Shown here piece by piece: positions 37,072 to 47,256 of a DNA stretch of 64,000 nt (the stretch's first letter is position 1; each line of letters starts with the position of its first letter). The translations under genes and the position numbers were made by a program. This DNA is from [Leptolyngbya] sp. JSC-1 (GTDB lineage: Bacteria; Cyanobacteriota; Cyanobacteriia; Elainellales; Elainellaceae), in contig KL662191.1 of the NCBI GenBank assembly GCA_000733415.1, positions 2,741,015 through 2,805,014 on the forward strand, written 5' to 3'. The notes below the pieces were generated by a model. The model saw only the letters and a program-made list of their open reading frames with translations. It was not told the DNA's origin and did not search any database.

Positions 37072-40000
37072 CTAAACAATAAAGTTAGTCACAGGATTAA
37101 TATCGGCTACCTGGACACCTTGTAGGATGGCCAACCGTAAAAATCCACCTGCTGCATCTCCATTCGAGTCTACTCGCAGAATCGCGCCATTATCACTGTC
37201 GCGCAGCCGAACATATGCCCGGAACCGATCGGGATTGGCGTACTCTGGCTTGTTGAAGATACGCCGCAGGTTGATTACGTCGTTGGCAACATCGAAATCG
37301 ACAATCCGATCGACTCCGTGCTCAGCAGACCGATAGTTGATCTGATCTTTGCCTACTCCGGTCCGAATTCGGTCGCTGCCGTTGCCACCCGTGAGTGTAT
37401 CGTTGCCAGGACCACCATTCAATCGGTCGTTCTGAGTGTTACCAGAAAGGCGATCGTTGCCTTTGTTGCCGAACAAAACATCGACACCAGGACCACCCCA
37501 AATCACATCATCCCCTCGGCGTCCATAGGCAGTGTCGGCTCTACGGCTACCCCGCATCCGATCGTTGCCTAGGCCACCATTCATGAAATCGTCGCCTTTA
37601 GCACCTCGCACTTCATCATTGCCCTGTTGACCATCCACGAAGTCGTTATTAGGGCCACCGTTAAGGGTATCCCTACCTCGACCGCCTCTCAGGGTATCAT
37701 TGCCGCCTCTGCCCTGAATCCGATCGTTGCCACGTCGGCCATCAACAATATCGTTGCCTTTACCACCAAAGCCGCGGTCATTGCCCAAGCCCAAATCAAT
37801 CACATCATCGCCCGCATTCCCACGAGCAACGTCATTGTTTTGTTGGCCCTTGATCACATCACGGTCAGCCCCACCGGCTAGTGTATCGTTGCCGCGTCCA
37901 CCTTGCAGGATATCGTTACAATCGAAGCCACGAATCCGATCATTGCCACCCAAGCCGCGCAGTCGATCAAAGTCGGGTGTACCATCAATTTTGTTATCAC
38001 GGTTATTTCCAGTGAAGTTTCTACCCGGTGGGCAGAAGACGTCACCTGTCCCGACTCGAATCAAACTCACCGTGGCAGGCGTTGGGTCAATTTCACCTTG
38101 GTCATCAATGGCGGCATAGGTAAAACTACTGCCTCTAAAGGTAGAAGAAGACTGGAAATAAACCTGGGTGATTTCAGCAGGTGTGAGCCGCTGGCCCGCC
38201 TGGATCGGTCTGCCGCCCTGAGTTGGATTACCCAAGAACAATTGACCTTCGCTAGCCGGTGGCACGGTCAGAATTTGAAAGGACTGAATTGTGTTGTCAC
38301 CATCGGGATCCGTTCCTGACAAACCAGGCACCAGCCGCACATCATCTCGCGGTATTTCCAGTTGGCTTGGATTGGTGTTGGGCGGTTGGTTGGTAATATC
38401 GCGCAGGCCGAGCTGCACCGTTGCTGGCAGTTCGGCTGCTTGTCCTCGACTATCAATTGCGGTGTAAGTGAACGAAGCACCAGTAAAGCCAGCCGTGGAC
38501 TGAAAATAGATGGTTTGAATTTGCTCAGGCGTCAGCGAAGTTCCAGCAACTACCGGTACACCGCCTGTTAAAGGATCACCAACAAACAGCGTACCCTGGG
38601 CCGGATCGGGCAGGGTCAGAATTTGAAAAGAAGCAATGAAATCGCCATCTGCCACATCCGGATCAACGGCAAAGAAACCATCAGATGGATCGGCAGATGT
38701 CGTTCCATCTAGCAGGATTGTGGTGCCCGGCAGCAACACTTCGGTGAACGGTGAAACTAGGGGTGCATTGTTGAATGTGCCAAGAACCAGGTTACGGATT
38801 TCGTGAACATTATTGAAATCGCCCGTACCGGAGGCAAAACCAAACTTGATCGTTTCGGGTTTGGGAGTCCCGGTGAGTTGAGCCACATCGATATTGCTGA
38901 GACGCGGATCACTCTCAAACGGATCGAGAAAATCACCATCGTTGTTGCCATCAATCTGAACGGATAGACGACCAGCGGGGGTCAGATCAATCTTGATCGT
39001 GCGCGTGGCTTCTTCTCGTGTAGTTGCGGTTGGGGCGTCAATACCAAAGGGTAGGCTATCAGTTCCACCTAAGAAGAGATAGTTTGAGGCTTGGCTACCC
39101 CGAATCCCAATCGAATCGGGCACTCGCCCTTGAAGTTGGCCGCCATTCCGCACAGGGGCTTGTCCTGGAGCATCGGTAGCGCTTGAGAAGTTGCCGAATT
39201 CATCAAAGCCAATGCCCAAGTAGCCGCCTACCAGCCCTGGCGCAATACCTTCTTTTTGGGCATAGCCAAGTGAACCGCCAAACGCCCCAGCATCAGTAGG
39301 CGAAGCTGTGCCATCCAGCAGAAAGAAGCTGACGCCATCAGCTCGTTCAGGGTTAGTCGTTCCACCGTAGGCATACAGCTCAAAGGTAATCGTCAAACCT
39401 TGGACCGATGGAACGGGATTGTTATAGAGAACAAAGGTCGCTTGATCAGGTAGGGCGCTAGTTAACCGCAGTGCGCCTTCTCCTTCTGGATCAAGCTGAC
39501 GGCTGGGGTTGCCGGGTAAGCCGCCAGTCGGAGCTATGGTCGTATTCCGAGCTGTCAAAAACGGTAGCTCTGAAGGTGGCCGGCCTGGAGCCGGAGCATC
39601 AGTACCAAACACCCAGACTTTATCAGTAACATCTCCATTTCTGAACGTATCTGAGACCAGTACTGGCAACACATGTGGATAGCTAGCCATTGCCGAAGCA
39701 GAAAAAGCTAGCGGTGTGCAGATCTCACCCGTTGCAAACTCTAAGTTCCAGTCTCCTCCCAGAACGGAGCTACCGGTGAGATTCGTCGAAGCTGCAATTT
39801 CCGCACCGGTCAAGAACTTTAACTGGCGCACAAACCATTGCCCGATCGATCCAGCCGCTACCTTACAGCCATAAAGCAATATTTCTGCACCAGCTAGTGG
39901 TTTTGCCCAGGCTTGTAGTTGAGCAGCATAGCGCCCTAACGTTTGCCAATTCAAGCTAGTTGAGCCTAATTGCAGTACCCCAGCACTACCGTGGGAAAGA

Positions 40001-40182
40001 ATATGCAGGCTTTCTAGCGAATCAGCTTCGGCCAAAGCTTGAGAGATTTGCTCAATTCCATCTCGCTCAGCGTCGAGAACGAGAACGGCAGTGCCCGGTT
40101 TTGTGCTGTTAACTAAACTTTCGTAATCTACAACCGTTGAATCGACTACGACTAAGGTGGAAAGATGACGACAGGAAGTCAT
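37072..40182 (-). CDS. large secreted protein: DUF4347, lectin-like domain, cadherin-like repeats, RTX calcium-binding repeats
   Basis: A 1036-residue exoprotein. Residues 1-165 are a DUF4347 domain (SLESLHILSHGSAGVLQLG, ILLYGCKVAAG). About 170-470 resemble an L-type lectin domain (GVSFFLLDGT, YLGIGFDEFGNF). About 480-710 contain two cadherin-like repeats with YFQS and FTYxAID. From about 735 to 950 there are some 20 nonapeptides of GGxGNDxLx type that bind calcium, and the tail lacks a classical signal peptide. Such proteins leave by type I secretion, with the signal at the C-terminus. A surface adhesin or S-layer-like role is likely. The transporter is not in the window. Confidence 0.9.
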   Translation of the reverse strand: MTSCRHLSTLVVVDSTVVDYESLVNSTKPGTAVLVLDAERDGIEQISQALAEADSLESLHILSHGSAGVLQLGSTSLNWQTLGRYAAQLQAWAKPLAGAEILLYGCKVAAGSIGQWFVRQLKFLTGAEIAASTNLTGSSVLGGDWNLEFATGEICTPLAFSASAMASYPHVLPVLVSDTFRNGDVTDKVWVFGTDAPAPGRPPSELPFLTARNTTIAPTGGLPGNPSRQLDPEGEGALRLTSALPDQATFVLYNNPVPSVQGLTITFELYAYGGTTNPERADGVSFFLLDGTASPTDAGAFGGSLGYAQKEGIAPGLVGGYLGIGFDEFGNFSSATDAPGQAPVRNGGQLQGRVPDSIGIRGSQASNYLFLGGTDSLPFGIDAPTATTREEATRTIKIDLTPAGRLSVQIDGNNDGDFLDPFESDPRLSNIDVAQLTGTPKPETIKFGFASGTGDFNNVHEIRNLVLGTFNNAPLVSPFTEVLLPGTTILLDGTTSADPSDGFFAVDPDVADGDFIASFQILTLPDPAQGTLFVGDPLTGGVPVVAGTSLTPEQIQTIYFQSTAGFTGASFTYTAIDSRGQAAELPATVQLGLRDITNQPPNTNPSQLEIPRDDVRLVPGLSGTDPDGDNTIQSFQILTVPPASEGQLFLGNPTQGGRPIQAGQRLTPAEITQVYFQSSSTFRGSSFTYAAIDDQGEIDPTPATVSLIRVGTGDVFCPPGRNFTGNNRDNKIDGTPDFDRLRGLGGNDRIRGFDCNDILQGGRGNDTLAGGADRDVIKGQQNNDVARGNAGDDVIDLGLGNDRGFGGKGNDIVDGRRGNDRIQGRGGNDTLRGGRGRDTLNGGPNNDFVDGQQGNDEVRGAKGDDFMNGGLGNDRMRGSRRADTAYGRRGDDVIWGGPGVDVLFGNKGNDRLSGNTQNDRLNGGPGNDTLTGGNGSDRIRTGVGKDQINYRSAEHGVDRIVDFDVANDVINLRRIFNKPEYANPDRFRAYVRLRDSDNGAILRVDSNGDAAGGFLRLAILQGVQVADINPVTNFIV

Positions 40183-41067
40183 GGCCAGATGCCTCTGAGT
40201 GATTTTTTTTACTTACAAACTCGGAATCCTTTCAAAGCATGTAGCTTCAGGAGATGCATACCTTGGTGAAAACAGGTTCTATTCATCAAGTTATAGCAGT
40301 AAATCCCCTGAACTAAATGCAAACTTAAGTTAAATTAAACACCAAGATTCCGGGAAGATACTATAAACTACGAATTTCTCAGGGATTTCTACTAAAAAAT
40401 AATTCAGATTTTACCCGGAGTTCATAGAAAATTCACCTTATTTCAAGATTTACACTGAAATGACTCGCTTGTGATCAAGCCCGTTGCACTGTTGCTCATA
40501 CAGCTGTAAAGTAGCCCGTTTTTGTAAGAATTTGGTATGAAACCAACATTTACGGCCTTTTGGGCAGCACACTTTTGCAGCTCAAGCTATGAGCTAGCCC
40601 AAGGCTGACTCGAGTCGCAACTTGTCGCTCGCAATGGCAAGACAGATTTGTAGGCAAATTTGCAGGCAGATTACAGCCGACTTGTCTATCAACTTCACTT
40701 ATCTGTCAACTTCAACAGATAGGCGCTAGCCCAATACTTCGCCTTATCTGGATAGAGTTCAGTTAGACCAGTTTGGTTTCTGCGTGATCAGATCTCATCT
40801 GAACTACAAAAGCCGCAAATTTAGCAAATTTAAAGCTTGCTGCGCCAATAGGCATTACTACAAACCGCATAGGCGAGCAATGCTGCCGAAAACAAGGGCA
40901 GCTTTCAATACACCCCAGCAGCATCCCTGATGGTAGAACTACGCTTGTCTTAAGCGCTGTATATCTTTCATACCATTAGCGCTGAACCAGTACACTCAAC
41001 CTAAAGTAGTAAGTGCTACACCGGATATCTCAGCTTTACGATAGTTTGCTTCTTTAAGCAAACTCGT
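40183..41067. other. intergenic region, no gene seen
   Basis: About 885 bp, AT-rich, between two minus-strand exoprotein genes; it should hold the promoter of the 37072-40182 gene. A 9-bp stem hairpin AGTTTGCTT/AAGCAAACT (41043-41064) lies right after the stop of the 41068-44415 gene but has no T-run, so it is only a possible terminator. Confidence 0.5.
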
Positions 41068-44000
41068 TTAGTCAAAATAATTCGAGACATTCAAATTGCC
41101 ATTACGGGTATCGCCTGGTTTAAATTGAATCCCCGTGACGTTAATCAGTAAATCTTGGTTTGCCGCAAATTCCTGGCTTCTATCGTTGACCGACAGGTAG
41201 GTGCCGCCCCGCCAGTTAAAGAAAACTGCTTGGTTCGCCAAAAGCTTTTGGGCATTTTCTGTCGCTTGATCCTTGTCGCGATAGGCGTTTTTAGCCGCTT
41301 GCTCTAGAGTGCGACCTTTGACTCGTCCGGCGTTAAACAGGCTGCGCGGGCGGTCTGAACTATTCAAATTGTCGTCAAAATCCAACTGGAATTTATCACC
41401 CTGAGAAAATCTAAATTTGATGATTTGATCGGGGTTGGCTGCCAAGGAATTTTCGAACGCGCTGGCCTGATCTGCACCAGAGTAGATAAAGCGATCCGCT
41501 CCAGCCCCGCCGACTAAAATATCCGCACCGAGTCCGCCGTTGAGTCGATCTGCTCCAGTTCCTCCATCTAGCCGATCACGGCAGTCTAAACCGATCAGCA
41601 CATCATTCCCTGCCCGCCCGATCAGCACATCACTATCGTCCGTACCCTGCAAGCGATTGGCTCCCTTTGTGCCACGCAAGGTGATGCCTGGGTCACAAGC
41701 CTCTACCGTCACCAAGTTGGTCCAGCGATCACCCGCATTATTGATTAAGGGATTGCCAGCTACATCCGTAATGCTGCTGCCCGTTGCCACCAGCAATAGC
41801 TCATAGTTACCCCTAGGGCTTGTGAGCTTGCGCAGGTTGCCCAGCGTCCAGGTGATACCATCGGTGCTCGTTAACGTAGCTTGATTCAGGGAAACCAGCC
41901 TACCGCCTCGGGTGAGCTGCATATCCGATAAATCAAACCCTTTGACAGCTTCACTGAAGCGGATAGTAACCGCATCAACTTTATCTTGGCGCGGGTCAGG
42001 AACCACATCGATTAAGTCAGCAATCGGAGCGGTACGGTCAATGCTATAGACCTCGCCCACCACATTGCCGTTATTGGCCCCTGCGCCACCCAAGGGCAAC
42101 CCTAAACTGTTCACAATCGAGTCGTTGTCCACCAAGTTAAGCCCAACGGTGCCTTCGCCTCTGCCTGTACTGACTGCCACCGAATAGAAACTGTCATTCA
42201 CCCGTGTCACCGCAGTAATGCCAGCTCCCGTTAGTCCCTGAGTGACTAGCGTGAAATCGGATGGATCGACGCGGCTAACGGCCTCATTGAAGCTGACCGT
42301 AAAGTTGACTGTAGCTGCATTCGTTGGGCTGGACTCTAACCGATTAATCGCTGTGACGCGGGGAGGGGTTCTTTTGATGGTGTAGGTCTGCCCAGTAAAG
42401 TTGCCGTTCCCACTGCCGCCTCCACCTAGCGGTGCCCCAATGCTGTTGCGAATGCTGTCGTCATCTACTAGATTCAGTCCCAGGGAGCCACTGCCCCTCC
42501 CGGTGTTGACAACGACTTTGTAGGTGTTGCCGCTGCCCGAAACTTCCTGGATGCTAAATCCGTTAATCCCTGCTCCCACAGGGCGAAAGTCGTCTCTTGT
42601 GACGCCTGTAACATTTTGGTTGAATGTAATTGTAAAATCTACAGTCCCAGATGCTGTGGGATTGGGGCTAGCTAAATTGATGGCTGAAACAAGCGGCGCA
42701 CTTTTGATCACCGAATAGGCAGGTCCGACAAAATTACCGTTGCCTGCTCCTGCTCCCCCCAGCGGCACACTCAGACTGTTGCGGATGCTGTCGTTGTCAG
42801 CCAGATTCAACCCCAAGCTGCCATCGCCACTGCCAGTATTCAACACGACCGTATAGGTGCGGGCATCCACGGGCGTCACTGAAACCACACTCGCGCCTCT
42901 GAGGCCACCGCTGGCCGCCGCCACAAAATCATCTCTCGTAACGCCAGCTACGTCTTGTGTAAAACTGACTCTAAAACGAACTGAGGCATCACCGGTTGGA
43001 CTATTCGCCAATCGCTCGATCGAGGCTACGCTGGGCGGAGTTTTGAAGATGCTGTAGTTTGGCCCATCTACATTGCCATTCAGAGGCACACCCCGCACCC
43101 GACTGGTAATCGAGTCGTCATCGATCAGGCGCAGCACAATCTCGCCATTGCCGCTGCCGGTATTCACCTCGACATCGTAGGCAGTGTTGTTGTTAGTGTT
43201 GGTTCGAGGCTTGACCGAAACCACCTGAGCACCTGAAAGGCCACCGCTGGTTAACACCTGAAAGTTTTTGAAGCCGCCTTGAGCGCTGGTATCAACCCCA
43301 TTCACCGGCTCACTGAAGAAAACCGTATAGGTCACGAGAGTAGCGGCTGTGTCTTTAGGGGCATTGCCCTGACGCAGGATTTGTGCAGCCGGTGGAGTCC
43401 GATTCACCGTGTAGGCTTGACCTGGGAAGTTGCCATTGTCCAACCCTGAGCCGCCTAACGGTACCGTACTGCTATTTCTAACCGAGTCGTTGTCTTTCAA
43501 ATCGAGCCGGACTGTACCATTGCCCGTACCCGTGTTCACCTTAACACTATAGGTTCGGTTGTTAATTGGAGTAACCGAAATAATTCCTTCCCGGGTAATG
43601 GTTCCGGATTTAACAACCACAAAATCGGACAGATCAACACCCGCCACGTCCTGACTGAATTGCACGGTAAAGTCTACCGTAGCCTGCGCTGTCGGGTCAG
43701 GGTTGGCTCGGTTAATTGACTGAACCTGCGGTGGTTCCACAACCTCGTATTTGCCTGGTCCGAATGTATTGGATCCCGTATTCGCCGTGTTGCTGCTGAA
43801 GCGCGGGTTGCCCTCCGCCAAAACATTGCCAGCATTGATGTAGATGGCTCCGGCCTGACTTTTGCCTGCTTGGCCTGGACTGGTGCCCCCCGTGCCCGGT
43901 CTACCGGCAACAGCGCTATTGTTGCTAAACGCTGTGTTGCTGATCCGCAGCGCCCCTTGATTGACGTAAATGGCTCCTCCCAAGCCATCTCCTCCAGTAC

Positions 44001-44415
44001 CACCGATGCCAGTGGTACTGTTGCCGCCTACACCACCAATTGCACGATTGTTCTCGAAGGTTGTGTTGATCAGTGTCACCGAACCACCATCGATGAACAA
44101 ACCACCACCTAAACCGTTACCACCCTTGCCGCCCGGATTACCCACAGTCCCAGCCGTGCCGCGAGCCGTGCCATTAGCAATGGTGAGATTCGTGAAGGTG
44201 ACATTGCCCCCCGTCACCCGAAATACCTGACGGCTATCAGCACCGCTAATAGTTGCGTTGCGTCCGGCACTGGTAAAGGTCAAATCTTTATTAATGACAG
44301 GTAAGAGGGCTTCCAGTACAATCAAATCCGTCGTGATACTGATTGTGTCGCCATTTTGGGCATTGATGATGGCGTCACGCAGACTTGCAAAACTGTTAAC
44401 AGGGAAAATGGCCAT
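41068..44415 (-). CDS. large RTX exoprotein with beta-helix and six Ig-like repeats
   Basis: A 1115-residue exoprotein. The N-terminal about 225 residues are a Gly/Asn-rich beta-helix (FRVTGGNVTFTNLTIANGTA, NTTFENNRA). Then come six about 100-residue repeats of the type VxFTVxFxxxVxGVxxxDF followed by YxVxVNTGxGxG and LxLxDNDSIxNS, resembling Ig-like/Calx-beta-type modules. A short RTX block (GTDDSDVLIGRAGND, GGTGADRLNGG) and a C-terminal secretion region follow. Calcium-dependent folding and type I secretion are inferred from the family. It shares its style with the neighbouring exoprotein. Confidence 0.9.
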   Translation of the reverse strand: MAIFPVNSFASLRDAIINAQNGDTISITTDLIVLEALLPVINKDLTFTSAGRNATISGADSRQVFRVTGGNVTFTNLTIANGTARGTAGTVGNPGGKGGNGLGGGLFIDGGSVTLINTTFENNRAIGGVGGNSTTGIGGTGGDGLGGAIYVNQGALRISNTAFSNNSAVAGRPGTGGTSPGQAGKSQAGAIYINAGNVLAEGNPRFSSNTANTGSNTFGPGKYEVVEPPQVQSINRANPDPTAQATVDFTVQFSQDVAGVDLSDFVVVKSGTITREGIISVTPINNRTYSVKVNTGTGNGTVRLDLKDNDSVRNSSTVPLGGSGLDNGNFPGQAYTVNRTPPAAQILRQGNAPKDTAATLVTYTVFFSEPVNGVDTSAQGGFKNFQVLTSGGLSGAQVVSVKPRTNTNNNTAYDVEVNTGSGNGEIVLRLIDDDSITSRVRGVPLNGNVDGPNYSIFKTPPSVASIERLANSPTGDASVRFRVSFTQDVAGVTRDDFVAAASGGLRGASVVSVTPVDARTYTVVLNTGSGDGSLGLNLADNDSIRNSLSVPLGGAGAGNGNFVGPAYSVIKSAPLVSAINLASPNPTASGTVDFTITFNQNVTGVTRDDFRPVGAGINGFSIQEVSGSGNTYKVVVNTGRGSGSLGLNLVDDDSIRNSIGAPLGGGGSGNGNFTGQTYTIKRTPPRVTAINRLESSPTNAATVNFTVSFNEAVSRVDPSDFTLVTQGLTGAGITAVTRVNDSFYSVAVSTGRGEGTVGLNLVDNDSIVNSLGLPLGGAGANNGNVVGEVYSIDRTAPIADLIDVVPDPRQDKVDAVTIRFSEAVKGFDLSDMQLTRGGRLVSLNQATLTSTDGITWTLGNLRKLTSPRGNYELLLVATGSSITDVAGNPLINNAGDRWTNLVTVEACDPGITLRGTKGANRLQGTDDSDVLIGRAGNDVLIGLDCRDRLDGGTGADRLNGGLGADILVGGAGADRFIYSGADQASAFENSLAANPDQIIKFRFSQGDKFQLDFDDNLNSSDRPRSLFNAGRVKGRTLEQAAKNAYRDKDQATENAQKLLANQAVFFNWRGGTYLSVNDRSQEFAANQDLLINVTGIQFKPGDTRNGNLNVSNYFD

Positions 44416-44928
44416 GGTAGATCGGTCCAGGCTGGAGATTCACAAAAACGACAGGACGATATTGAGAGCAGGACTTTACTCGTCAATTTGAGAGAACGCC
44501 GCTAACAGCGCTTACCCTTATGAAATTTAACTACAACTAAAGAAAATTGGCTGAGAGAATTTGCTGAGGATCAGATCTAGAAAACTAACCTTGCACTGAA
44601 TTAACCAATCGAGTTTGTTTGATTCGGTGTTTTGCCCCGCGATTTGACGATCCGTTTCAAACTGGTTTAAGTAAGATCTGTTTAAGAACGGAGCGCAAAA
44701 GCCAAAGGTTGATAATAATTTGGCTGAGTCATTGGCTAGATCATTGGCTGCGTTAGTTACTTCAAAGCGGCCCAATCCCAAGCTAGGGTTAACGTCGTAT
44801 TTAGACTGCCCAAATTCTGGTGCTAAATCACTGTGCTATCAAAATCGGCTGGCTTCGGGTGTGCAGTTTCTTAGGGACTGGGCACTTTAGAGAAAGCCGC
44901 CTATTTACTTGTTTTTTCTGTAAGCTTC
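44416..44928. other. intergenic region, no gene seen
   Basis: About 510 bp between divergent genes (exoprotein on minus, kinase on plus). An 84-codon minus frame inside has no recognisable feature. Confidence 0.55.
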
Positions 44929-46359
44929 ATGCCCTCCCCCAAACGCTCTAGCCCTAAACTGCCGCTTCCTCGTCTGTTGGAAGCCGGTAGCCAGGCTCTT
45001 TGTTTGGAGTCGCTTCTGGCTGACTTACCGCTGCATGAATTTCAGGTGGAATCTCACCATACAGGCATGGAGATTGCCCAGATATTTGAGCAGCATCCCA
45101 GCTTACCGGGTGTTGTACTGCTTGAACATGGTTGCTTCCTGGGCATGATTTCGCGGCAGCGGCTGCTAGAGTTTTTAATTCGTCCTCGAGGAACAGCTCT
45201 GTTTTTGCCAAGTGCGCTCTCGGTGCTCTATAGCTATGCCCGAACCGAGCATCTAATGCTGACTGCCTCAACGCCGATTTTAACCGCAGCTCAAATGGCC
45301 CTGCGTCGTCCACCGGAGCAGCAGAGTGAGCCAGTTGTGGTGCAGGTAGACCCGCAAACTTACCGCTTATTAGATATTCACGATCTCAACATTGCCTACT
45401 GGCAAATTCGCGGTGTCGAAACGCAGGTGCGGTATGAGCGGACCCAAACCCAGATGATTCAAACCGAGAAAATGGCGAGTTTGGGGCGGCTGGTCGATGG
45501 GGTTGCCCATGAGATTCTTGACCCAGTGGGGTTTGTCTGGGGTAATTTGACCCATCTCTCTACCTATACAACTCAAATCATGCAGCTTTTAGCTGCCTAC
45601 GAGCAGTACTTTCCAGAAGTACCACCCGAAATTACCGATCTGCAAGACGAGATTGAGCTAGACTACCTGCGCAATGACCTACCGCAAACGATTGCCAGCA
45701 TCCGGGCTGGTGCGGACCGTTTGAAGAATTTGGTTACTAGCCTACAAAACTTTTGTCATATTGACGATGTTTACCCCAAGCCTGCCAATATTCATGACTG
45801 TTTAGACAGTATTTTGCTGCTGCTCAAAAGCCGTCTATCGGGCATTCAGATTGTTAGAAACTATGGCCACCTCCCACCCGTTTCCTGTTTCGCAGGGCAA
45901 CTCAATCAAGTGTTTATGAACATTTTGACGAATGCAATCAACGCTCTGTTGAATCAGGCGGTGCAACAAGAGGTGGCCTCCGAATTGCGGAAGCGCCAAT
46001 CTTCAATCGTTGGACCGGAGGAGCGTTTGAAACCGCAAATCACGATTACTACTCAAGTGCGTTCTGCTCCAGCCGACAGCCCCGAACCGATTGCCTCACG
46101 CTGGGTAACAATTCAAATTGCCGATAACGGACCTGGGATTCCAGCAGCGAAATACCAACAGATTCTCGATTCATTCTCAGTGGAAAACCGCGCTGATAAA
46201 GAAACCAGCCTTGCGGTTAGCTACCAAATCATCACGGCCAAACATGGGGGCAGGTTTTACCTTCGCTCTCAGCCAGAAACCATTATGGCCTCATCTGTTG
46301 CTCCAGCCTGCTCCATCAACCACGGTACGGAGTTTGAGATTTGGTTGCCGCTAGTTTAG
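44929..46359 (+). CDS. sensor histidine kinase
   Basis: A 476-residue cytoplasmic kinase. An N-terminal about 150 residues (MGVxI-type CBS-like segment around HTGMEIAQIFEQHPSLPGVVLLEHG) form an input region of uncertain fold. A coiled-coil (QVRYERTQTQMIQTEKMASLG) leads into the H-box VDGVAHEILDPV with His about 193, where the more usual cyanobacterial motif is HEINNP. The N box (FMNILTNAINAL), G1 (DNGPGI) and a final GTEFEIWLP complete the ATPase domain. No response regulator is adjacent and no membrane helix is present. Confidence 0.87.
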   Translation: MPSPKRSSPKLPLPRLLEAGSQALCLESLLADLPLHEFQVESHHTGMEIAQIFEQHPSLPGVVLLEHGCFLGMISRQRLLEFLIRPRGTALFLPSALSVLYSYARTEHLMLTASTPILTAAQMALRRPPEQQSEPVVVQVDPQTYRLLDIHDLNIAYWQIRGVETQVRYERTQTQMIQTEKMASLGRLVDGVAHEILDPVGFVWGNLTHLSTYTTQIMQLLAAYEQYFPEVPPEITDLQDEIELDYLRNDLPQTIASIRAGADRLKNLVTSLQNFCHIDDVYPKPANIHDCLDSILLLLKSRLSGIQIVRNYGHLPPVSCFAGQLNQVFMNILTNAINALLNQAVQQEVASELRKRQSSIVGPEERLKPQITITTQVRSAPADSPEPIASRWVTIQIADNGPGIPAAKYQQILDSFSVENRADKETSLAVSYQIITAKHGGRFYLRSQPETIMASSVAPACSINHGTEFEIWLPLV

Positions 46360-46430
46360 GGAAGTTTTGAGTTTTACGTCTTGGGTTTTGAGTCGGACGC
46401 CTGGTTTCACACAAGTACGCTTCAGATATC

Positions 46431-46461
46431 AAAAAAACCTCCGGGCCATGCCTGGAGGTTT
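46431..46461 (-). terminator. rho-independent terminator (minus strand)
   Basis: Inverted repeat AAACCTCC/GGAGGTTT with a G+C-rich upper stem. On the minus strand it is followed by a run of seven Ts. It ends the 46533-46763 transcript and also lies after the kinase gene. Confidence 0.78.
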
Positions 46462-46532
46462 AGATACTAGAGGAATCCGTTGAAACAGATAGGAAGACCG
46501 AAATTGAGGCTTATGCCTATGCACTAATTTGC

Positions 46533-46763
46533 CTATGCGCTAGGCAGAATGCGGCTGGTGTAGGCATCGACTGAGAAACCAGGTACCCGCTCCTCAAAGT
46601 CAGTCTCAGTTCCGGTGACAGAAACGGCTAGCTTCTCAAATGATTCAGAACGCCAGTTGCGCTCATGAATGGGCTTGGTTTGTTCACCTCGGAAATAGGC
46701 TTGGCTGCCAATCACTGCTGCCGCAACCCAACCCACTACAAACAGAGCAATTACAATTGCCAT
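46533..46763 (-). CDS. small single-helix membrane protein, possibly photosystem-associated
   Basis: A 76-residue protein with one N-terminal membrane helix (about residues 2-20, AIVIALFVVGWVAAAVIG), then a soluble tail (SQAYFRGEQTKPIHERNW, SVDAYTSR). It matches a small protein conserved across cyanobacteria; I think it may be the Psb35 (Ssl2148-like) photosystem II accessory protein, but this is from memory and unverified. AGGAGG at 46772-46777 sets the start eight bases on. A strong terminator follows, so it is a separate transcript. Confidence 0.75.
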   Translation of the reverse strand: MAIVIALFVVGWVAAAVIGSQAYFRGEQTKPIHERNWRSESFEKLAVSVTGTETDFEERVPGFSVDAYTSRILPSA

Positions 46764-46865
46764 CGTCGTAACCTCCTACTTCAAACTTGCTACTTTAAAG
46801 CTCTAAACTCTCAACTGCATCTCCAGCCATCGGCGGAGTTAAGGATTTTCAACGTACTAAATCAA

Positions 46866-47063
46866 CTAAGCCAGGAGACCCAACTTCTTACCGTTGTCCC
46901 GTGCTAGGCGAATCCAATTCTGCCGCTGAGTGCGATCGATGCCAAACCGCTCACAGAAGTTGGTGATGGCTTGAGCATGGAGAGCGATCGCTTTACCTCT
47001 GAGGCGAACAAACTGAGGCTCACCTACCCACTGACGCAACAGAACAACGATTGGTGCAAACAT
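46866..47063 (-). CDS. small conserved basic protein
   Basis: A 65-residue basic protein with a hydrophobic N-terminus (MFAPIVVLLRQWVG) and a helical basic body ending RLARDNGKKLGLLA. Similar small proteins recur in cyanobacteria, but I cannot name the family or function. AGGAG lies eight bases before the ATG. It precedes the small membrane protein gene on the same strand by 103 bp and may share its promoter. Confidence 0.7.
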   Translation of the reverse strand: MFAPIVVLLRQWVGEPQFVRLRGKAIALHAQAITNFCERFGIDRTQRQNWIRLARDNGKKLGLLA

Positions 47064-47256
47064 GGCAAATCTCCTTAGAACCCTTACTCAAACATCAGGT
47101 GGCTCAGCCGGAAGCAGGGAATAGACGGACTCTACAAACTGACGTTCGGGCGTTTTGCTTCCTTTTGTAACCTTATGTAAATAAATATAACAGTCTTGTT
47201 ACAAAGTTGCAACATTTCTTGCAAAAAATCGGTGGTAGTGCTAGTAAAAATTTCTT

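Noticed and set aside
37300..38000. Regularly spaced repeats that might suggest a CRISPR array
   Set aside because: Spacing is 27 bp with degenerate units that encode RTX nonapeptides; there are no constant repeats with unique spacers and no cas genes.
37318..38319. Several long plus-strand open frames opposite the RTX exoprotein
   Set aside because: They are shadows of the repetitive nonapeptide code; the minus-strand frame has clear RTX, cadherin and DUF4347 domains.
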